Origin: Archaeoglobaceae archaeon
GTDB lineage: Archaea > Halobacteriota > Archaeoglobi > Archaeoglobales > Archaeoglobaceae
Direction of reading: 5' to 3'
DNA: 64,000 nt
Assembly (NCBI GenBank): GCA_027036775.1
Contig: JALWDS010000004.1
Coordinates: 62,001-126,000, forward strand
The stretch's first letter is position 1, and each line of letters begins with the position of its first letter. Under the pieces are notes generated by a model. The model was not told the DNA's origin, made no database searches, and worked only from the letters and a program-made list of their open reading frames with translations. The translations under genes and the position numbers were made by a program. Below, one piece after another: positions 19,125-27,904 of this stretch.

Positions 19125-19484
19125 ATGCGGGGTTTGATAGTCAGAGAGCCCTACGCTTCAATGATAGTCAAGGGGTTGAAGGTTTGGGAGATTAGAAGGA
19201 GGAGAACGAACGTGAGGGGAGAGATATACATAGTGAGCAGAGGATACGTCTTAGGAAAGGTCGAACTCGTTGACGTCTTGGGGCCTTTCACCGTAGAAGA
19301 GCTTTTAAATTACGAGGAAAAGCATAGAGTCAGTTACGAAGACCTCGAGAGCTATGCTAAAGGCTCTAAGCTTTACGCTTGGGTTTTTGAGAGAGCGAAG
19401 GAGTTCGAAAAACCCTTGAAAGTTAGTATTCCCAAGGGGGCGCAGATATGGGTTAGGTTGGATAAATTTGAAGAACAAATCTGA
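19125..19484 (+). CDS. ASCH/PUA-like domain protein
   Basis: LIVREPYASMIVKGLKVWEIRRRRTNVRGEIYIVSRGYVLGKVELVDV. Confidence 0.8.
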   Translation: MRGLIVREPYASMIVKGLKVWEIRRRRTNVRGEIYIVSRGYVLGKVELVDVLGPFTVEELLNYEEKHRVSYEDLESYAKGSKLYAWVFERAKEFEKPLKVSIPKGAQIWVRLDKFEEQI

Positions 19485-19496
19485 AAATTTCCAGTT

Positions 19497-20453
19497 ATGA
19501 GGGTTATTGCGTTTGTGGGTTTACCTTTGAGTGGAAAGACTACAGCATCTAAGGTCGCTGAGGAGATGGGAATTCCAGTTGTTTGCATGGGAGATGTTGT
19601 TAGGGAAGAGGCTAAGAGGAGAAACCTTCCTTTAACCGATGAGGTTCTTGGTAAAATTGCAAGCGAGTTGAGGGAGAGAGAGGGAATGGATGCGATAGCC
19701 AAGAGGTGCATCCCTCTGATAAGGGAGAGGGGTAGAGATGTGGGGGTTGTTGTGGTCGATGGTGTGAGGGGGATAGCTGAAGTTGAGGCTTTCAAGAGAG
19801 CTTTTGACGACTTTATTCTCATAGCGATAGAATCCCCATTGGAGTTGAGGTTTCAGAGAGCCATAAAGAGAAAGAGGAGTGATGACGTAAAAACTATTGA
19901 GGAGTTGAAGGAGAGAGATGAGAGGGAGCTTTCTTGGAACTTGGGAAAGGCTTTGGAGATAGCGGACTTTACTATTGAAAACACGGGAAGTTTGGAGGAT
20001 TTCAAGGACAAGATTAGGGGAATTCTCGAACAGTTGGCTAAGAAGGTTGAAATTGAGATAGAAACCAAGGTGAACCCGACTGAGGATATGGATAAGGTCG
20101 TTCAAGCTGTGAAAAACCTGTTTCCAGATGCGGATGTAACTATTGAGGGAGAGAATCTTAAAGCTAAGGCTTGGGATTTGAGGAAGTTCAGGGATTTGTT
20201 GAGGAGGCAGAGAATTTTGGATACCGCAAGAACGGAACTTTTGAAGGGTAAGAGCGATAACGAAACAACAGTGTTTTTAAACAAGCAGACCGCATACGTA
20301 GGTAAGGTCAATTTCACAGATGAGAACGCTATTCTCTCACCCATAAGGGTCACGTTCAAGCTCTACGGTATCCCATTTGGTAAGTTCTTGGATTACGTTG
20401 CTCCTCAAACCAAGGCTGGAAAACCCATAAGGGAGGTCGATAGACTGATCTAA
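19497..20453 (+). CDS. UPF0200/UPF0201 fusion: NMP-kinase-like P-loop domain plus UPF0201 domain
   Basis: MRVIAFVGLPLSGKTTASKVAEEMGIPVVCMGDVVREE...; C-terminal VEIEIETKVNPTEDMDKVVQAVKNLFPDADV...DTARTELLKGKSDNETTVFLNKQTAYVGKVNF. Confidence 0.9.
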   Translation: MRVIAFVGLPLSGKTTASKVAEEMGIPVVCMGDVVREEAKRRNLPLTDEVLGKIASELREREGMDAIAKRCIPLIRERGRDVGVVVVDGVRGIAEVEAFKRAFDDFILIAIESPLELRFQRAIKRKRSDDVKTIEELKERDERELSWNLGKALEIADFTIENTGSLEDFKDKIRGILEQLAKKVEIEIETKVNPTEDMDKVVQAVKNLFPDADVTIEGENLKAKAWDLRKFRDLLRRQRILDTARTELLKGKSDNETTVFLNKQTAYVGKVNFTDENAILSPIRVTFKLYGIPFGKFLDYVAPQTKAGKPIREVDRLI

Positions 20454-20483
20454 AATTATTTATTCTTGAGCATACCTTAAATG

Positions 20484-20556
20484 GGGCTCGTGGGGTAGGT
20501 GGAAATCCTGAGGGGCTTCGGACCCCTCGACCCGGGTTCAACTCCCGGCGAGCCCG
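20484..20556 (+). tRNA. tRNA-Arg (TCG)
   Basis: GGGCTCG...CGAGCCC + G; anticodon stem-loop AGGGG-CTTCGGA-CCCCT; GGGTTCAACTCCC. Confidence 0.9.
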
Positions 20557-20572
20557 CTTTCGGAGGTGAAAC

Positions 20573-21097
20573 ATGGAGAATCTGGTTAAACTCATGTTCG
20601 AACTGGGAACTTTGAAATTAATTCCTCGCTCGGGATGGTTCAAGGTCGGAATAAAAAATCCGGAGAGCGTTGCGGAGCACAGCTTTAGAACAGCCTTCAT
20701 TTCCGCCCTCATAACCTACTTGGAAACTAAGGACTTCGATAAGGCTTGTAGAGCTTGTTTATTGGGTTTGATACACGACATGGGTGAATCGAGGTCCTTG
20801 GATTTGCATAAGTTGGCGAGGAGATACGTTAAGTTGGAGAAAGAGCCTTTGGAAGATCAGTTAAAAATGCTACCAGAGGACTTTAAAGAGAAGTTGGAGG
20901 AATCTATGAACGAGTTGATGGACTTCGTCAAGGATGCTGATCAGATGGAGCTTCTCCTCCAATCCAAGGAGTATTCCGAAAGTTATCCGTCGGCAAAGCT
21001 CTACACGAAAAACCTGAAGTTTAAGACCGAAACAGCAAAGAAGTTGGCTGAAATCGTTGAAAAATCGGATTGGAGGTGGTGGTTGGAGCTTGAGTAA
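20573..21097 (+). CDS. HD-domain protein (YfbR/HDDC2-like)
   Basis: LIPRSGWFKVGIKNPESVAEHSFRTAFISALI...LLGLIHDMGESRSLDLH. Confidence 0.85.
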   Translation: MENLVKLMFELGTLKLIPRSGWFKVGIKNPESVAEHSFRTAFISALITYLETKDFDKACRACLLGLIHDMGESRSLDLHKLARRYVKLEKEPLEDQLKMLPEDFKEKLEESMNELMDFVKDADQMELLLQSKEYSESYPSAKLYTKNLKFKTETAKKLAEIVEKSDWRWWLELE

Positions 21098-21569
21098 GTT
21101 TTTGTGCGATAGAATGCTTGGAAAACTTGCAACATGGCTTAGATTGTTTGGCTACGATACACTATACGCTGGTGATTTGGAAGTTGAGGGGGATGAGGAC
21201 TTCTTTTTGATAAACGAGTTTAGGGACAGAATTCTGCTAACGAGGGATAAGGAGCTTTACAACAGAGCTAAGGGATTGAGACCGGTCTTTTTAATAAAAT
21301 CGGATAGACTTGAGGGTCAATTGAGGGAACTTAAAGCTTTGGGAATTAGGTTCGAGCTCAAGATGGATAGGTGTAGCGTGTGCAACACTCCTCTGAGAAA
21401 ACCCACGAGGGAAGAGGCTTTGGAAGTGATGAAGAGAGAAGGGATTAAAGAGGATTTGGCTGAGAAGTTTGATCTCTGGTATTGCGAGAGATGTAAAAAG
21501 CTCTACTGGATGGGTGGACATTGGAAGAACATGAAGAGGTTCCTGAATGAACTGGAGAGAGATAATTGA
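21093..21569 (+). CDS. Mut7-C RNAse domain protein
   Basis: KFLCDRMLGKLATWLRLFGYDTLYAG...LLTRDKELYNRAKG...CSVCNTPLRKPTREEA...WYCERCKKLYWMGGHWKNM; exact start uncertain. Confidence 0.85.
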   Translation, partial: SKFLCDRMLGKLATWLRLFGYDTLYAGDLEVEGDEDFFLINEFRDRILLTRDKELYNRAKGLRPVFLIKSDRLEGQLRELKALGIRFELKMDRCSVCNTPLRKPTREEALEVMKREGIKEDLAEKFDLWYCERCKKLYWMGGHWKNMKRFLNELERDN

Positions 21570-22182
21570 AACGATGGAAAGAATCGGAAGAGAGAGAAAT
21601 GCACCAGTTTATCAAAAGGATTTAAGCAACGAGTTTGAGGTTTTGGTTTCAGCCTTGCTCAGCACGAGGACGAGAGATGAGCAAACTCATAGGGCGGTGG
21701 AGAGGCTATTTTCAGTCGTTAAAGGCCCGGAGGACTTACTAAAGCTTTCAGAAGAGGAGATAGAGGAGTTGATCAAGCCAGTCGGTTTCCATAAGGTTAA
21801 AGCGAGGAATTTGAAGAGGATTGCGGAAATTATCGTTAGAGATTACGAAGGAAAGGTTCCAGAAGAATTTGATGAGCTGTTGAAGTTACCGGGTGTTGGG
21901 AGGAAGGTTGCAAATATCGTTTTGGCTCACATGGGGAAACCCGCTATAGCTGTTGACACACACGTTCACAGGATAGCGAATAGGTTGGGTTTGGTTAAAA
22001 CGAAAAAGCCCGAAGAGACCGAGGAGGAATTAAAAAAGATCGTTCCAAAGGAGTTGTGGGGAAAATTGAACAAAGCCTTCGTCGGTTTCGGTCAAACCGT
22101 TTGCAAACCCCTAAAACCCATGTGCAACGATTGTCCCTTTAAAAGCTTTTGCGAATACTTTAAGAACTTGAAGGAGAAGTGA
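21547..22182 (+). CDS. nth: Endonuclease III
   Basis: FEVLVSALLSTRTRDEQT...LPGVGRKVANIVLAHMGKPAIAVDTHVHRIANRLGLV; C-terminal FeS CX6CX2CX5C. Confidence 0.95.
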   Translation: MNWREIIETMERIGRERNAPVYQKDLSNEFEVLVSALLSTRTRDEQTHRAVERLFSVVKGPEDLLKLSEEEIEELIKPVGFHKVKARNLKRIAEIIVRDYEGKVPEEFDELLKLPGVGRKVANIVLAHMGKPAIAVDTHVHRIANRLGLVKTKKPEETEEELKKIVPKELWGKLNKAFVGFGQTVCKPLKPMCNDCPFKSFCEYFKNLKEK

Positions 22183-22186
22183 TGAC

Positions 22187-22603
22187 ATGTTAAGCTACGA
22201 GGAGTTGCTTGAAAGGGCCTTCAGAGAGTTACCTAAAAAGAAGGTCGTCAAATCGGAGAGGTTTGAGATTCCAAAGGTTAGGGTTCAAAGGGAAGGAAAC
22301 AGGACTATAGTTAAGAACTTTTCACAGATTGCAAAAACTTTGAATAGGGCTGAGGAACACCTCTTCAAGTATCTCGTCCGATCTCTTGGAACGGCGGGAT
22401 TTTTAGAGAGCGGTAGGCTCGTTTTGCAGGGTAAATTTACTCAGGAGGAGATACAGAAAGAGATTGACGATTACACAAGGAGATACGTTATATGTAGGGA
22501 GTGCGGAGCGCCAGATACGGAAATAATAAAGGAGGAGAGAGTTCTAATGATAAGGTGTTTGGCCTGCGGTGCCAAATATCCCGCAAAGGGTCTGCACATT
22601 TAA
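22187..22603 (+). CDS. Translation initiation factor IF-2 subunit beta
   Basis: ERFEIPKVRVQREGNRTIVKNFSQIAKTLNRAEEHLFKYLVRSLGTAGFLESGRLVLQGKF; C-terminal zinc ribbon CRECGAPDTE...CLACGAKYP. Confidence 0.95.
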   Translation: MLSYEELLERAFRELPKKKVVKSERFEIPKVRVQREGNRTIVKNFSQIAKTLNRAEEHLFKYLVRSLGTAGFLESGRLVLQGKFTQEEIQKEIDDYTRRYVICRECGAPDTEIIKEERVLMIRCLACGAKYPAKGLHI

Positions 22604-22607
22604 TTTT

Positions 22608-23789
22608 TTAGAAGTCAGTCATGATTCTAAACTGATCCGTGTCGGGTTTTTTTAGTGCACTGAGAAACCTCCTTACCGCACCTTCAACATCTTTAGCTCT
22701 GGTTATGGCTCTGCCAACTATTAAGATGTCCGCCCCAGCTGAAATCACTTCTGGAACGTTTTCCTCCCTAATTCCTCCAGCTACGGCAACCAAAACGTTA
22801 AACTTCTCCTTCACGGGCTTTGCCAAATGCCAAGGGGGTTTTGCCTCCTCCTCATCGATAGCCCTATGAAGTTCCACCACATCTGGAAAGACCCCTCTTT
22901 CCTTAATCTTCTCCAACCTCTTTATCGGGTCTTCAACTCCCAGCATGTCCACTATTGCGTAGATTCCAACCTTCTGAGCCTCCTTGATTCCTTCAACGAT
23001 CGTTTTTAAAGGAGCTAAGCCAGAAATGACCACACCGTTGGCCGTAGCATCTACGGCCATTCTCGCCTCAAGCTTTCCGACATCCAACGTCTTGAAGTCT
23101 ATTATGTAGAACGCATGTGGTTTAATTTCTCTCATCTTCAGAACCACATCAGCACCGTATCTTTTGGCCAAGGGAGTTCCAATCTCGTATATTATGTGAT
23201 CGCTCTCTGGAATCTTCCTTAAAACGTTCAAAACCTCATCCAAACTCGTCAAATCGAAAGCAATTTGTAAATACGGCGGATCCCACAGCTTAGTCAGCTT
23301 CCATCCCACGTGAGGATGAACTGCCCTATCCTTCTCCCATAGAACGGTATCGACATCTGGAAATCCGCTCATAGCCCTCTTTATCGCCAACTTCGTTGCG
23401 GAGTAGTTGTAGTAGTATATCTTGTTCTTATCCCTCGCCTTCGGGTGTATGAAGACGCTCACTATTATCACCAAATCCTCAGCCATCTCCTTCGGAATTA
23501 TACCCTCTTCAACCGCATCCGCAATGGCTTTAGCAACTCCCGCTTGGGCCGGGCCGAAAACGAGTTCAGCCTGCTCCAAAGTCTTGACAGTAACTTTAGG
23601 AACTATTACGGCTGGCGGTTTGGTTATAAGATTCGGTCTAAGAACAGCCAAAAGTGGTGTGTGGCCAGCCGAAAGCTGTGACAATGCGTTTGCAAAAGCC
23701 TGACCAACTACACCGTTTTTCTCTCCAATTATCAAGTCTACATGTGCAACCTCGTAACCCTTACCGACCAAAGCCTCTCCAATTCGCAT
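22608..23789 (-). CDS. Bifunctional formaldehyde-activating enzyme / 3-hexulose-6-phosphate synthase (Fae-Hps)
   Basis: Fae: GEALVGKGYEVAHVDLIIGEKNGVVGQAFANALSQLSAGHTPLLAVLRPNLITKPPAVIVPKVTVK; Hps: LQIAFDLTSLDEVLNVL...HAFYIIDFKTLDVGKLEARMAVDATANGVVISGLAP. Confidence 0.95.
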   Translation of the reverse strand: MRIGEALVGKGYEVAHVDLIIGEKNGVVGQAFANALSQLSAGHTPLLAVLRPNLITKPPAVIVPKVTVKTLEQAELVFGPAQAGVAKAIADAVEEGIIPKEMAEDLVIIVSVFIHPKARDKNKIYYYNYSATKLAIKRAMSGFPDVDTVLWEKDRAVHPHVGWKLTKLWDPPYLQIAFDLTSLDEVLNVLRKIPESDHIIYEIGTPLAKRYGADVVLKMREIKPHAFYIIDFKTLDVGKLEARMAVDATANGVVISGLAPLKTIVEGIKEAQKVGIYAIVDMLGVEDPIKRLEKIKERGVFPDVVELHRAIDEEEAKPPWHLAKPVKEKFNVLVAVAGGIREENVPEVISAGADILIVGRAITRAKDVEGAVRRFLSALKKPDTDQFRIMTDF

Positions 23790-23884
23790 GGGCGAAAGTT
23801 ATGCGTTCACATTTAAGGTTTTCTTAATGGCACAACTTTTTTATCGTTACCGATTTAAAGTTTTTAATGCAGAAGGGGAGTGCA

Positions 23885-24076
23885 ATGGAGATAATTTTTC
23901 TCGTAGATGAGACTGAAGAGGGATACGTTGCACGGGCATTAGGACACTCTATCTACACCCAGGCGGATAGTTTGGATAAGCTAAAGGAGATGGTGAAAGA
24001 TGCAGTTGAATGCCATTTTGATGAGGGAGAGAGACCAAAGATAATTCGATTGCACATAGTTAAGCAAAGGTTATAA
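23885..24076 (+). CDS. HicB-like antitoxin, single-domain
   Basis: MEIIFLVDETEEGYVARALGHSIYTQADSLDKLKEMVKDAVECHFDEGERPKIIRLHIV; no C-terminal DNA-binding domain. Confidence 0.75.
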   Translation: MEIIFLVDETEEGYVARALGHSIYTQADSLDKLKEMVKDAVECHFDEGERPKIIRLHIVKQRL

Positions 24077-24118
24077 TGTTGCATTCGTAACATTTGCAAA
24101 GTCAAAAGCTTTATAAAT

Positions 24119-24166
24119 GGCTCTCCGCTACTAATGTAACAAAAGTCACGAAAGTTGCGGAGAGCC
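24119..24166. repeat. 10-bp perfect inverted repeat GGCTCTCCGC...GCGGAGAGCC around the hicA start
   Basis: GGCTCTCCGC 24119..24128; GCGGAGAGCC 24157..24166; 28-nt loop. Confidence 0.9.
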
Positions 24167-24391
24167 AGAACGGAGGAACTGGCTAAACTTCTTAGAAGAT
24201 TCGGTTACGAAATTGCGAGACAAACGGGGAATCATATTCGTCTTACTACCCATTTAAAGGGTGAACATCATATAACAATTCCTCGACATAAACCACTCAA
24301 AGTCGGAACTCTCAACTCAATCCTTAAGGACATTGCCAACCATTTGGGTATTGATAAGAGAAAGCTCATTGAAGAGTTATTTGGCAAATAG
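24155..24391 (+). CDS. HicA-like toxin (TTG start)
   Basis: AKLLRRFGYEIARQTGNHIRLTTHLKGEHHITIPRHKPLKVGTLNSILKDIANHLGI. Confidence 0.85.
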   Translation: MRRARTEELAKLLRRFGYEIARQTGNHIRLTTHLKGEHHITIPRHKPLKVGTLNSILKDIANHLGIDKRKLIEELFGK

Positions 24392-24398
24392 CTCAAAA

Positions 24399-24890
24399 TT
24401 AAATTACTTTAACGAGTTCCTCACCTTCAAGGACGAACAGTTCGAAACCCAACTCCTTGGCCTTCGATTTAGCTCTTTCATCCTCTTTGGAAAGGGCGAA
24501 AATTACTCTCAACTTTCTATTCGCAAATACGGGATACCTTTTGGCGATTTCAAGTTTTTTCGCCACAACGTCCATTTTTTTCAACGCCCTCCTTGCATCG
24601 GTCTCTATTTCTGCTATTATCACTTCCCCCTCCCTTATTATCACCAAATCTGGCCTAAAACCAAGTTTGGATATCCTAGTCCCTCCCGATTCCACATACA
24701 CGTTGCCACCAAACGTTTCCATCAGCTTTCTTCTTATGTAACTGTGCTCAAATCCTTCCGAACCAACCTTTTCACCGTGCAGTGCAATTTTCAAGCTCTC
24801 TATCGCGTTCTCAATAGCTTTACTCTTTAAATCTTTGTTAATGTCCTCAAGCTCTTTCAAAATCCTCTTCAACCTCTCATGGACTTGCAT
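24399..24890 (-). CDS. Putative restriction-endonuclease-fold protein, cotranscribed with mutS
   Basis: GFRPDLVIIREGEVIIAEIETDARRALKKMDVVAKKL resembles a PD-(D/E)xK core, but the last motif position is E rather than K; overlaps the 3' end of mutS by 22 bp. Confidence 0.45.
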   Translation of the reverse strand: MQVHERLKRILKELEDINKDLKSKAIENAIESLKIALHGEKVGSEGFEHSYIRRKLMETFGGNVYVESGGTRISKLGFRPDLVIIREGEVIIAEIETDARRALKKMDVVAKKLEIAKRYPVFANRKLRVIFALSKEDERAKSKAKELGFELFVLEGEELVKVI

Positions 24891-27325
24891 CTTCTCACTA
24901 TCCTATCCAACACCACGAGGGCCTGAACAGGAGTTAGGCTGTTGACGTCTATGCTCGAAATCTCGTCTATCAAACTTCTATCCACTTGAGCGTTTAAGGA
25001 GTTGTAAACCTCGTAGGCCCTCTCAACAACCTCCTTGGGCAAAACCATTTCAGCTATCTTTATTCCGTAGCTCTCCTTACAGGCACCTCTCTTAATTTTT
25101 CTGTCGAACTCCAGCGTTTCCCCTTCGATTATGCGGAAGTGGTAGTTTTTAACACCGTCCAAAAGGTTTTCGAGTTCAGAGAGTTCGTGGTAGTGAGTCG
25201 CAAATAACGTTTTTGCCCCTATCTTGTGTATGTATTCCACTATGGCCCAAGCCAAGCTCAATCCGTCCTTCGTTCCGGTGCTCTTACCCACCTCGTCGAG
25301 CAAGATCAAGCTTCTCCTCGTGGCGTTTCTCAAAATCTGCCCCACCTCAGCTATCTCAACCATGAAACTGCTGTATCCTCTCGTTATGTCGTCAACTGTC
25401 CCTATCCTCGTAAATATCCTATCGACCACACCTACAACCGCATACCTTGCTGGAACGAAGCAACCGATTTGAGCCATTATAGTTATTAAGGCAGTCATTC
25501 TCAAGTAAGTTGACTTCCCGGCCATGTTCGGCCCAGTTATTATAAGAATTCTGCTGTCCTTCGTAAGCGTTACGTCGTTCGGAACGAACTTCGTAGTTAG
25601 TTCAACCGTCGGATGCCTTCCATCTTTAATTATTATTTCACTCCCATCGTTTACTTTTGGCTTAACGTAGTTGTATAAAACCGATATCTCGGCAAAGGTG
25701 GAGAGAACGTCAAGCTCCGCAACTTTGTGGGCACATTCCCTTATCTCCTCAACCCTCTTAGCAACCTCCTCCCTAACCTCGTTGAAAAGCTCATACTCCA
25801 AAGTCTTTATCCTCTCGTCGCAGGCTAAAATCTTCTCCTCTATCTCTTCAAGCTCCGGAATTGTGTATCTTTCGGCGTTCACGAGGGTTTGCTTTCTCTT
25901 GTAGTGTTTCGGAACAAACTTGAGCTTCGATTTGGGAACCTCTATGTAGTAACCCATCACGGTGTTGTAACCCACTTTCAGCTTATCTATGCCAGTTGAT
26001 CTCCTTTCCCTCTCCTCCAAATCCCTTATGAACTTCTCGTGATTTCTCTTTATCTCTCTGAGCTCGTCCAAATCCCTCGAATATCCTTCCCTTATTATTC
26101 CGCCCTCCTTCAAATTTAAAGGTGGATCGTCAACTATCGCCCTATCTATGAGATCAACCAAGTCCCTCAAAGCTTTCAAACCCTCAACAATCTCCCTCAA
26201 CTTTCTCGACTTGAAGCTGAAGTCCTTTAACCTCTCAACGGCCTTTAAGGAATTCTTCAAAGCCACCAAGTCTCTCGCGTTGGCCCTTCTGTATTCGACC
26301 CTGCTGACTATCCTTTCGAGGTCGTATATCTCCTTTAAAACCTCCCTCAAACTCTGTCTGAGAAAGCTCTTCTCGTAAAGCTCCTCGACAGCCTCAAGCC
26401 TACTTTCAATTTCGTCAACGTTTAAAAGTGGTCTCTGTAACCATCTCTTCAAAAGCCTGCTACCCATTGCGGTCACGGTTTTATCCAAAACCTCCATCAG
26501 AGTCCCTCTCCTGCTACCGTCTATCAAGTTCCTGAATATCTCCAAGTTCTTCAGCGTTGTAGAATCGAGGATCATGTAGTCCCTGCTCACATACTTCTGA
26601 AGCCTTATTGAAAGCTCTTTAACGAGTAGGTTGTCCTTAACGTATTTTAAAGCGGAACCGCATGCTTTGATACACTCCTCCTCCAAATCCAGCCTATCGA
26701 AATCCTGAACGCACTCCCTCAGTATCTCCAAGCATTTCCTCAGAGAGTAGTAATCCTCACCCAAAGTGTGAACCACGTTAACGTGCTTTTTCAACTCCTC
26801 GACATTTTCAAATCCCTCGGGAACTATGCACTCCACTGGTGAGAACTTCAGAATTTCCGCTATGACGTCGTCAAAGCTCTCAATTGCGGTCGTCAGAAAC
26901 TCGCCAGTTGAAACGTCTATGAACGCTACACCGTAAATTCTCCCCCTATATATAGACATCAAATAGTTGTTCTCCTTGGTCAAAAGCTCCTCCTCTATCA
27001 GAGTCCCGGGAGTTATAACCCTTACAACCTCCCTCCTTACCAAACCCTTAGCTTTGGAAGGGTCTTCGACCTGCTCGCATATTGCAACCTTGTATCCCTT
27101 CTCTATCAACCTCTTTATGTAGGGAAATACCGCGTGGTGAGGAACTCCAGCCATTGGATGCTTCTTATCTCTCGAAGTAAGAACTATACCGAGTTCCTGA
27201 GACGCAATTTTTGCGTCTTCGTCGAAAAGCTCGTAGAAGTCACCAACTCTGAAGAATAGTAGTGCGTCCTTGTATCTCTCCTTTATCCTATAGTATTGTC
27301 TCATCATTGGAGTTAGGCCTTCCAT
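24869..27325 (-). CDS. mutS: DNA mismatch repair protein MutS (MutS1 type)
   Basis: LTPMMRQYYRIKERYKDALLFFRVGDFYELFDEDA (FxE mismatch motif), Walker A ITGPNMAGKSTYLRMTALI, LILLDEVGKSTGTKDGLSLAWAIVEYI, LFATHYHEL. Confidence 0.97.
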   Translation of the reverse strand: MEGLTPMMRQYYRIKERYKDALLFFRVGDFYELFDEDAKIASQELGIVLTSRDKKHPMAGVPHHAVFPYIKRLIEKGYKVAICEQVEDPSKAKGLVRREVVRVITPGTLIEEELLTKENNYLMSIYRGRIYGVAFIDVSTGEFLTTAIESFDDVIAEILKFSPVECIVPEGFENVEELKKHVNVVHTLGEDYYSLRKCLEILRECVQDFDRLDLEEECIKACGSALKYVKDNLLVKELSIRLQKYVSRDYMILDSTTLKNLEIFRNLIDGSRRGTLMEVLDKTVTAMGSRLLKRWLQRPLLNVDEIESRLEAVEELYEKSFLRQSLREVLKEIYDLERIVSRVEYRRANARDLVALKNSLKAVERLKDFSFKSRKLREIVEGLKALRDLVDLIDRAIVDDPPLNLKEGGIIREGYSRDLDELREIKRNHEKFIRDLEERERRSTGIDKLKVGYNTVMGYYIEVPKSKLKFVPKHYKRKQTLVNAERYTIPELEEIEEKILACDERIKTLEYELFNEVREEVAKRVEEIRECAHKVAELDVLSTFAEISVLYNYVKPKVNDGSEIIIKDGRHPTVELTTKFVPNDVTLTKDSRILIITGPNMAGKSTYLRMTALITIMAQIGCFVPARYAVVGVVDRIFTRIGTVDDITRGYSSFMVEIAEVGQILRNATRRSLILLDEVGKSTGTKDGLSLAWAIVEYIHKIGAKTLFATHYHELSELENLLDGVKNYHFRIIEGETLEFDRKIKRGACKESYGIKIAEMVLPKEVVERAYEVYNSLNAQVDRSLIDEISSIDVNSLTPVQALVVLDRIVRRCKSMRG

Positions 27326-27378
27326 CCCGAGTGGAGTTTACCGAAGTGTATAAAATACCGATGATTTTTAAAGCGTTT

Positions 27379-27831
27379 TTATAATTTAAGAGTCATTCTG
27401 AGCCACCTACCCACCACTCCCCTCTCCTCGAATCCGAACCTCTTGTAGAATTCTATCGCCCTGAGATTTCCAACACCCACCCAGAGTTCAACAACATCTC
27501 TATTTCTTTCTCTGGCGTAATTCAACGCTCTCTCCATTAAAGCGGTCCCAATCCCCTTTCCCTGCCACTTCGGATGAACGAATATCTCGTGAATTTCCGC
27601 CACCTCTTCGCCTTCGAAAACGCTGAACCAGTTGCAATCACACGCGATAAATCCAACAGGATTGTCAGCGACGTATGTAAAAAATCCGTTTGGATCTCTC
27701 TTTAAAAGCCATCTGAAATACCATTTAACGTCCTTCTTGCTCGTGTATGCGTATTCCTCCAAACCTCTGTAAGCCTCTACGTAAACTTCTACGAAGTGTT
27801 TCTCGTCATCCTTCGTGACCCTTCTTATCAT
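27379..27831 (-). CDS. GNAT family N-acetyltransferase
   Basis: EEVAEIHEIFVHPKWQGKGIGTALMERALNYARERNRDVVELWVGVGNLRAIEFYKRFGFEERG. Confidence 0.9.
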   Translation of the reverse strand: MIRRVTKDDEKHFVEVYVEAYRGLEEYAYTSKKDVKWYFRWLLKRDPNGFFTYVADNPVGFIACDCNWFSVFEGEEVAEIHEIFVHPKWQGKGIGTALMERALNYARERNRDVVELWVGVGNLRAIEFYKRFGFEERGVVGRWLRMTLKL

Positions 27832-27904
27832 TGAGGCCTAAAGTTACGATTTGTTAATCAAGTTTTACCTCCAAAACTTTTAACACGAATCGCAACTCCG
27901 TAAC

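Noticed and set aside
19497-20453. P-loop kinase fused to an RNA-binding-like domain as a novel fusion
   Set aside because: Matches the known UPF0200/UPF0201 fusion type described for Archaeoglobus; not new.
22608-23789. Fae-Hps fusion as a new enzyme
   Set aside because: This bifunctional fusion is an established archaeal family; both domains look intact.
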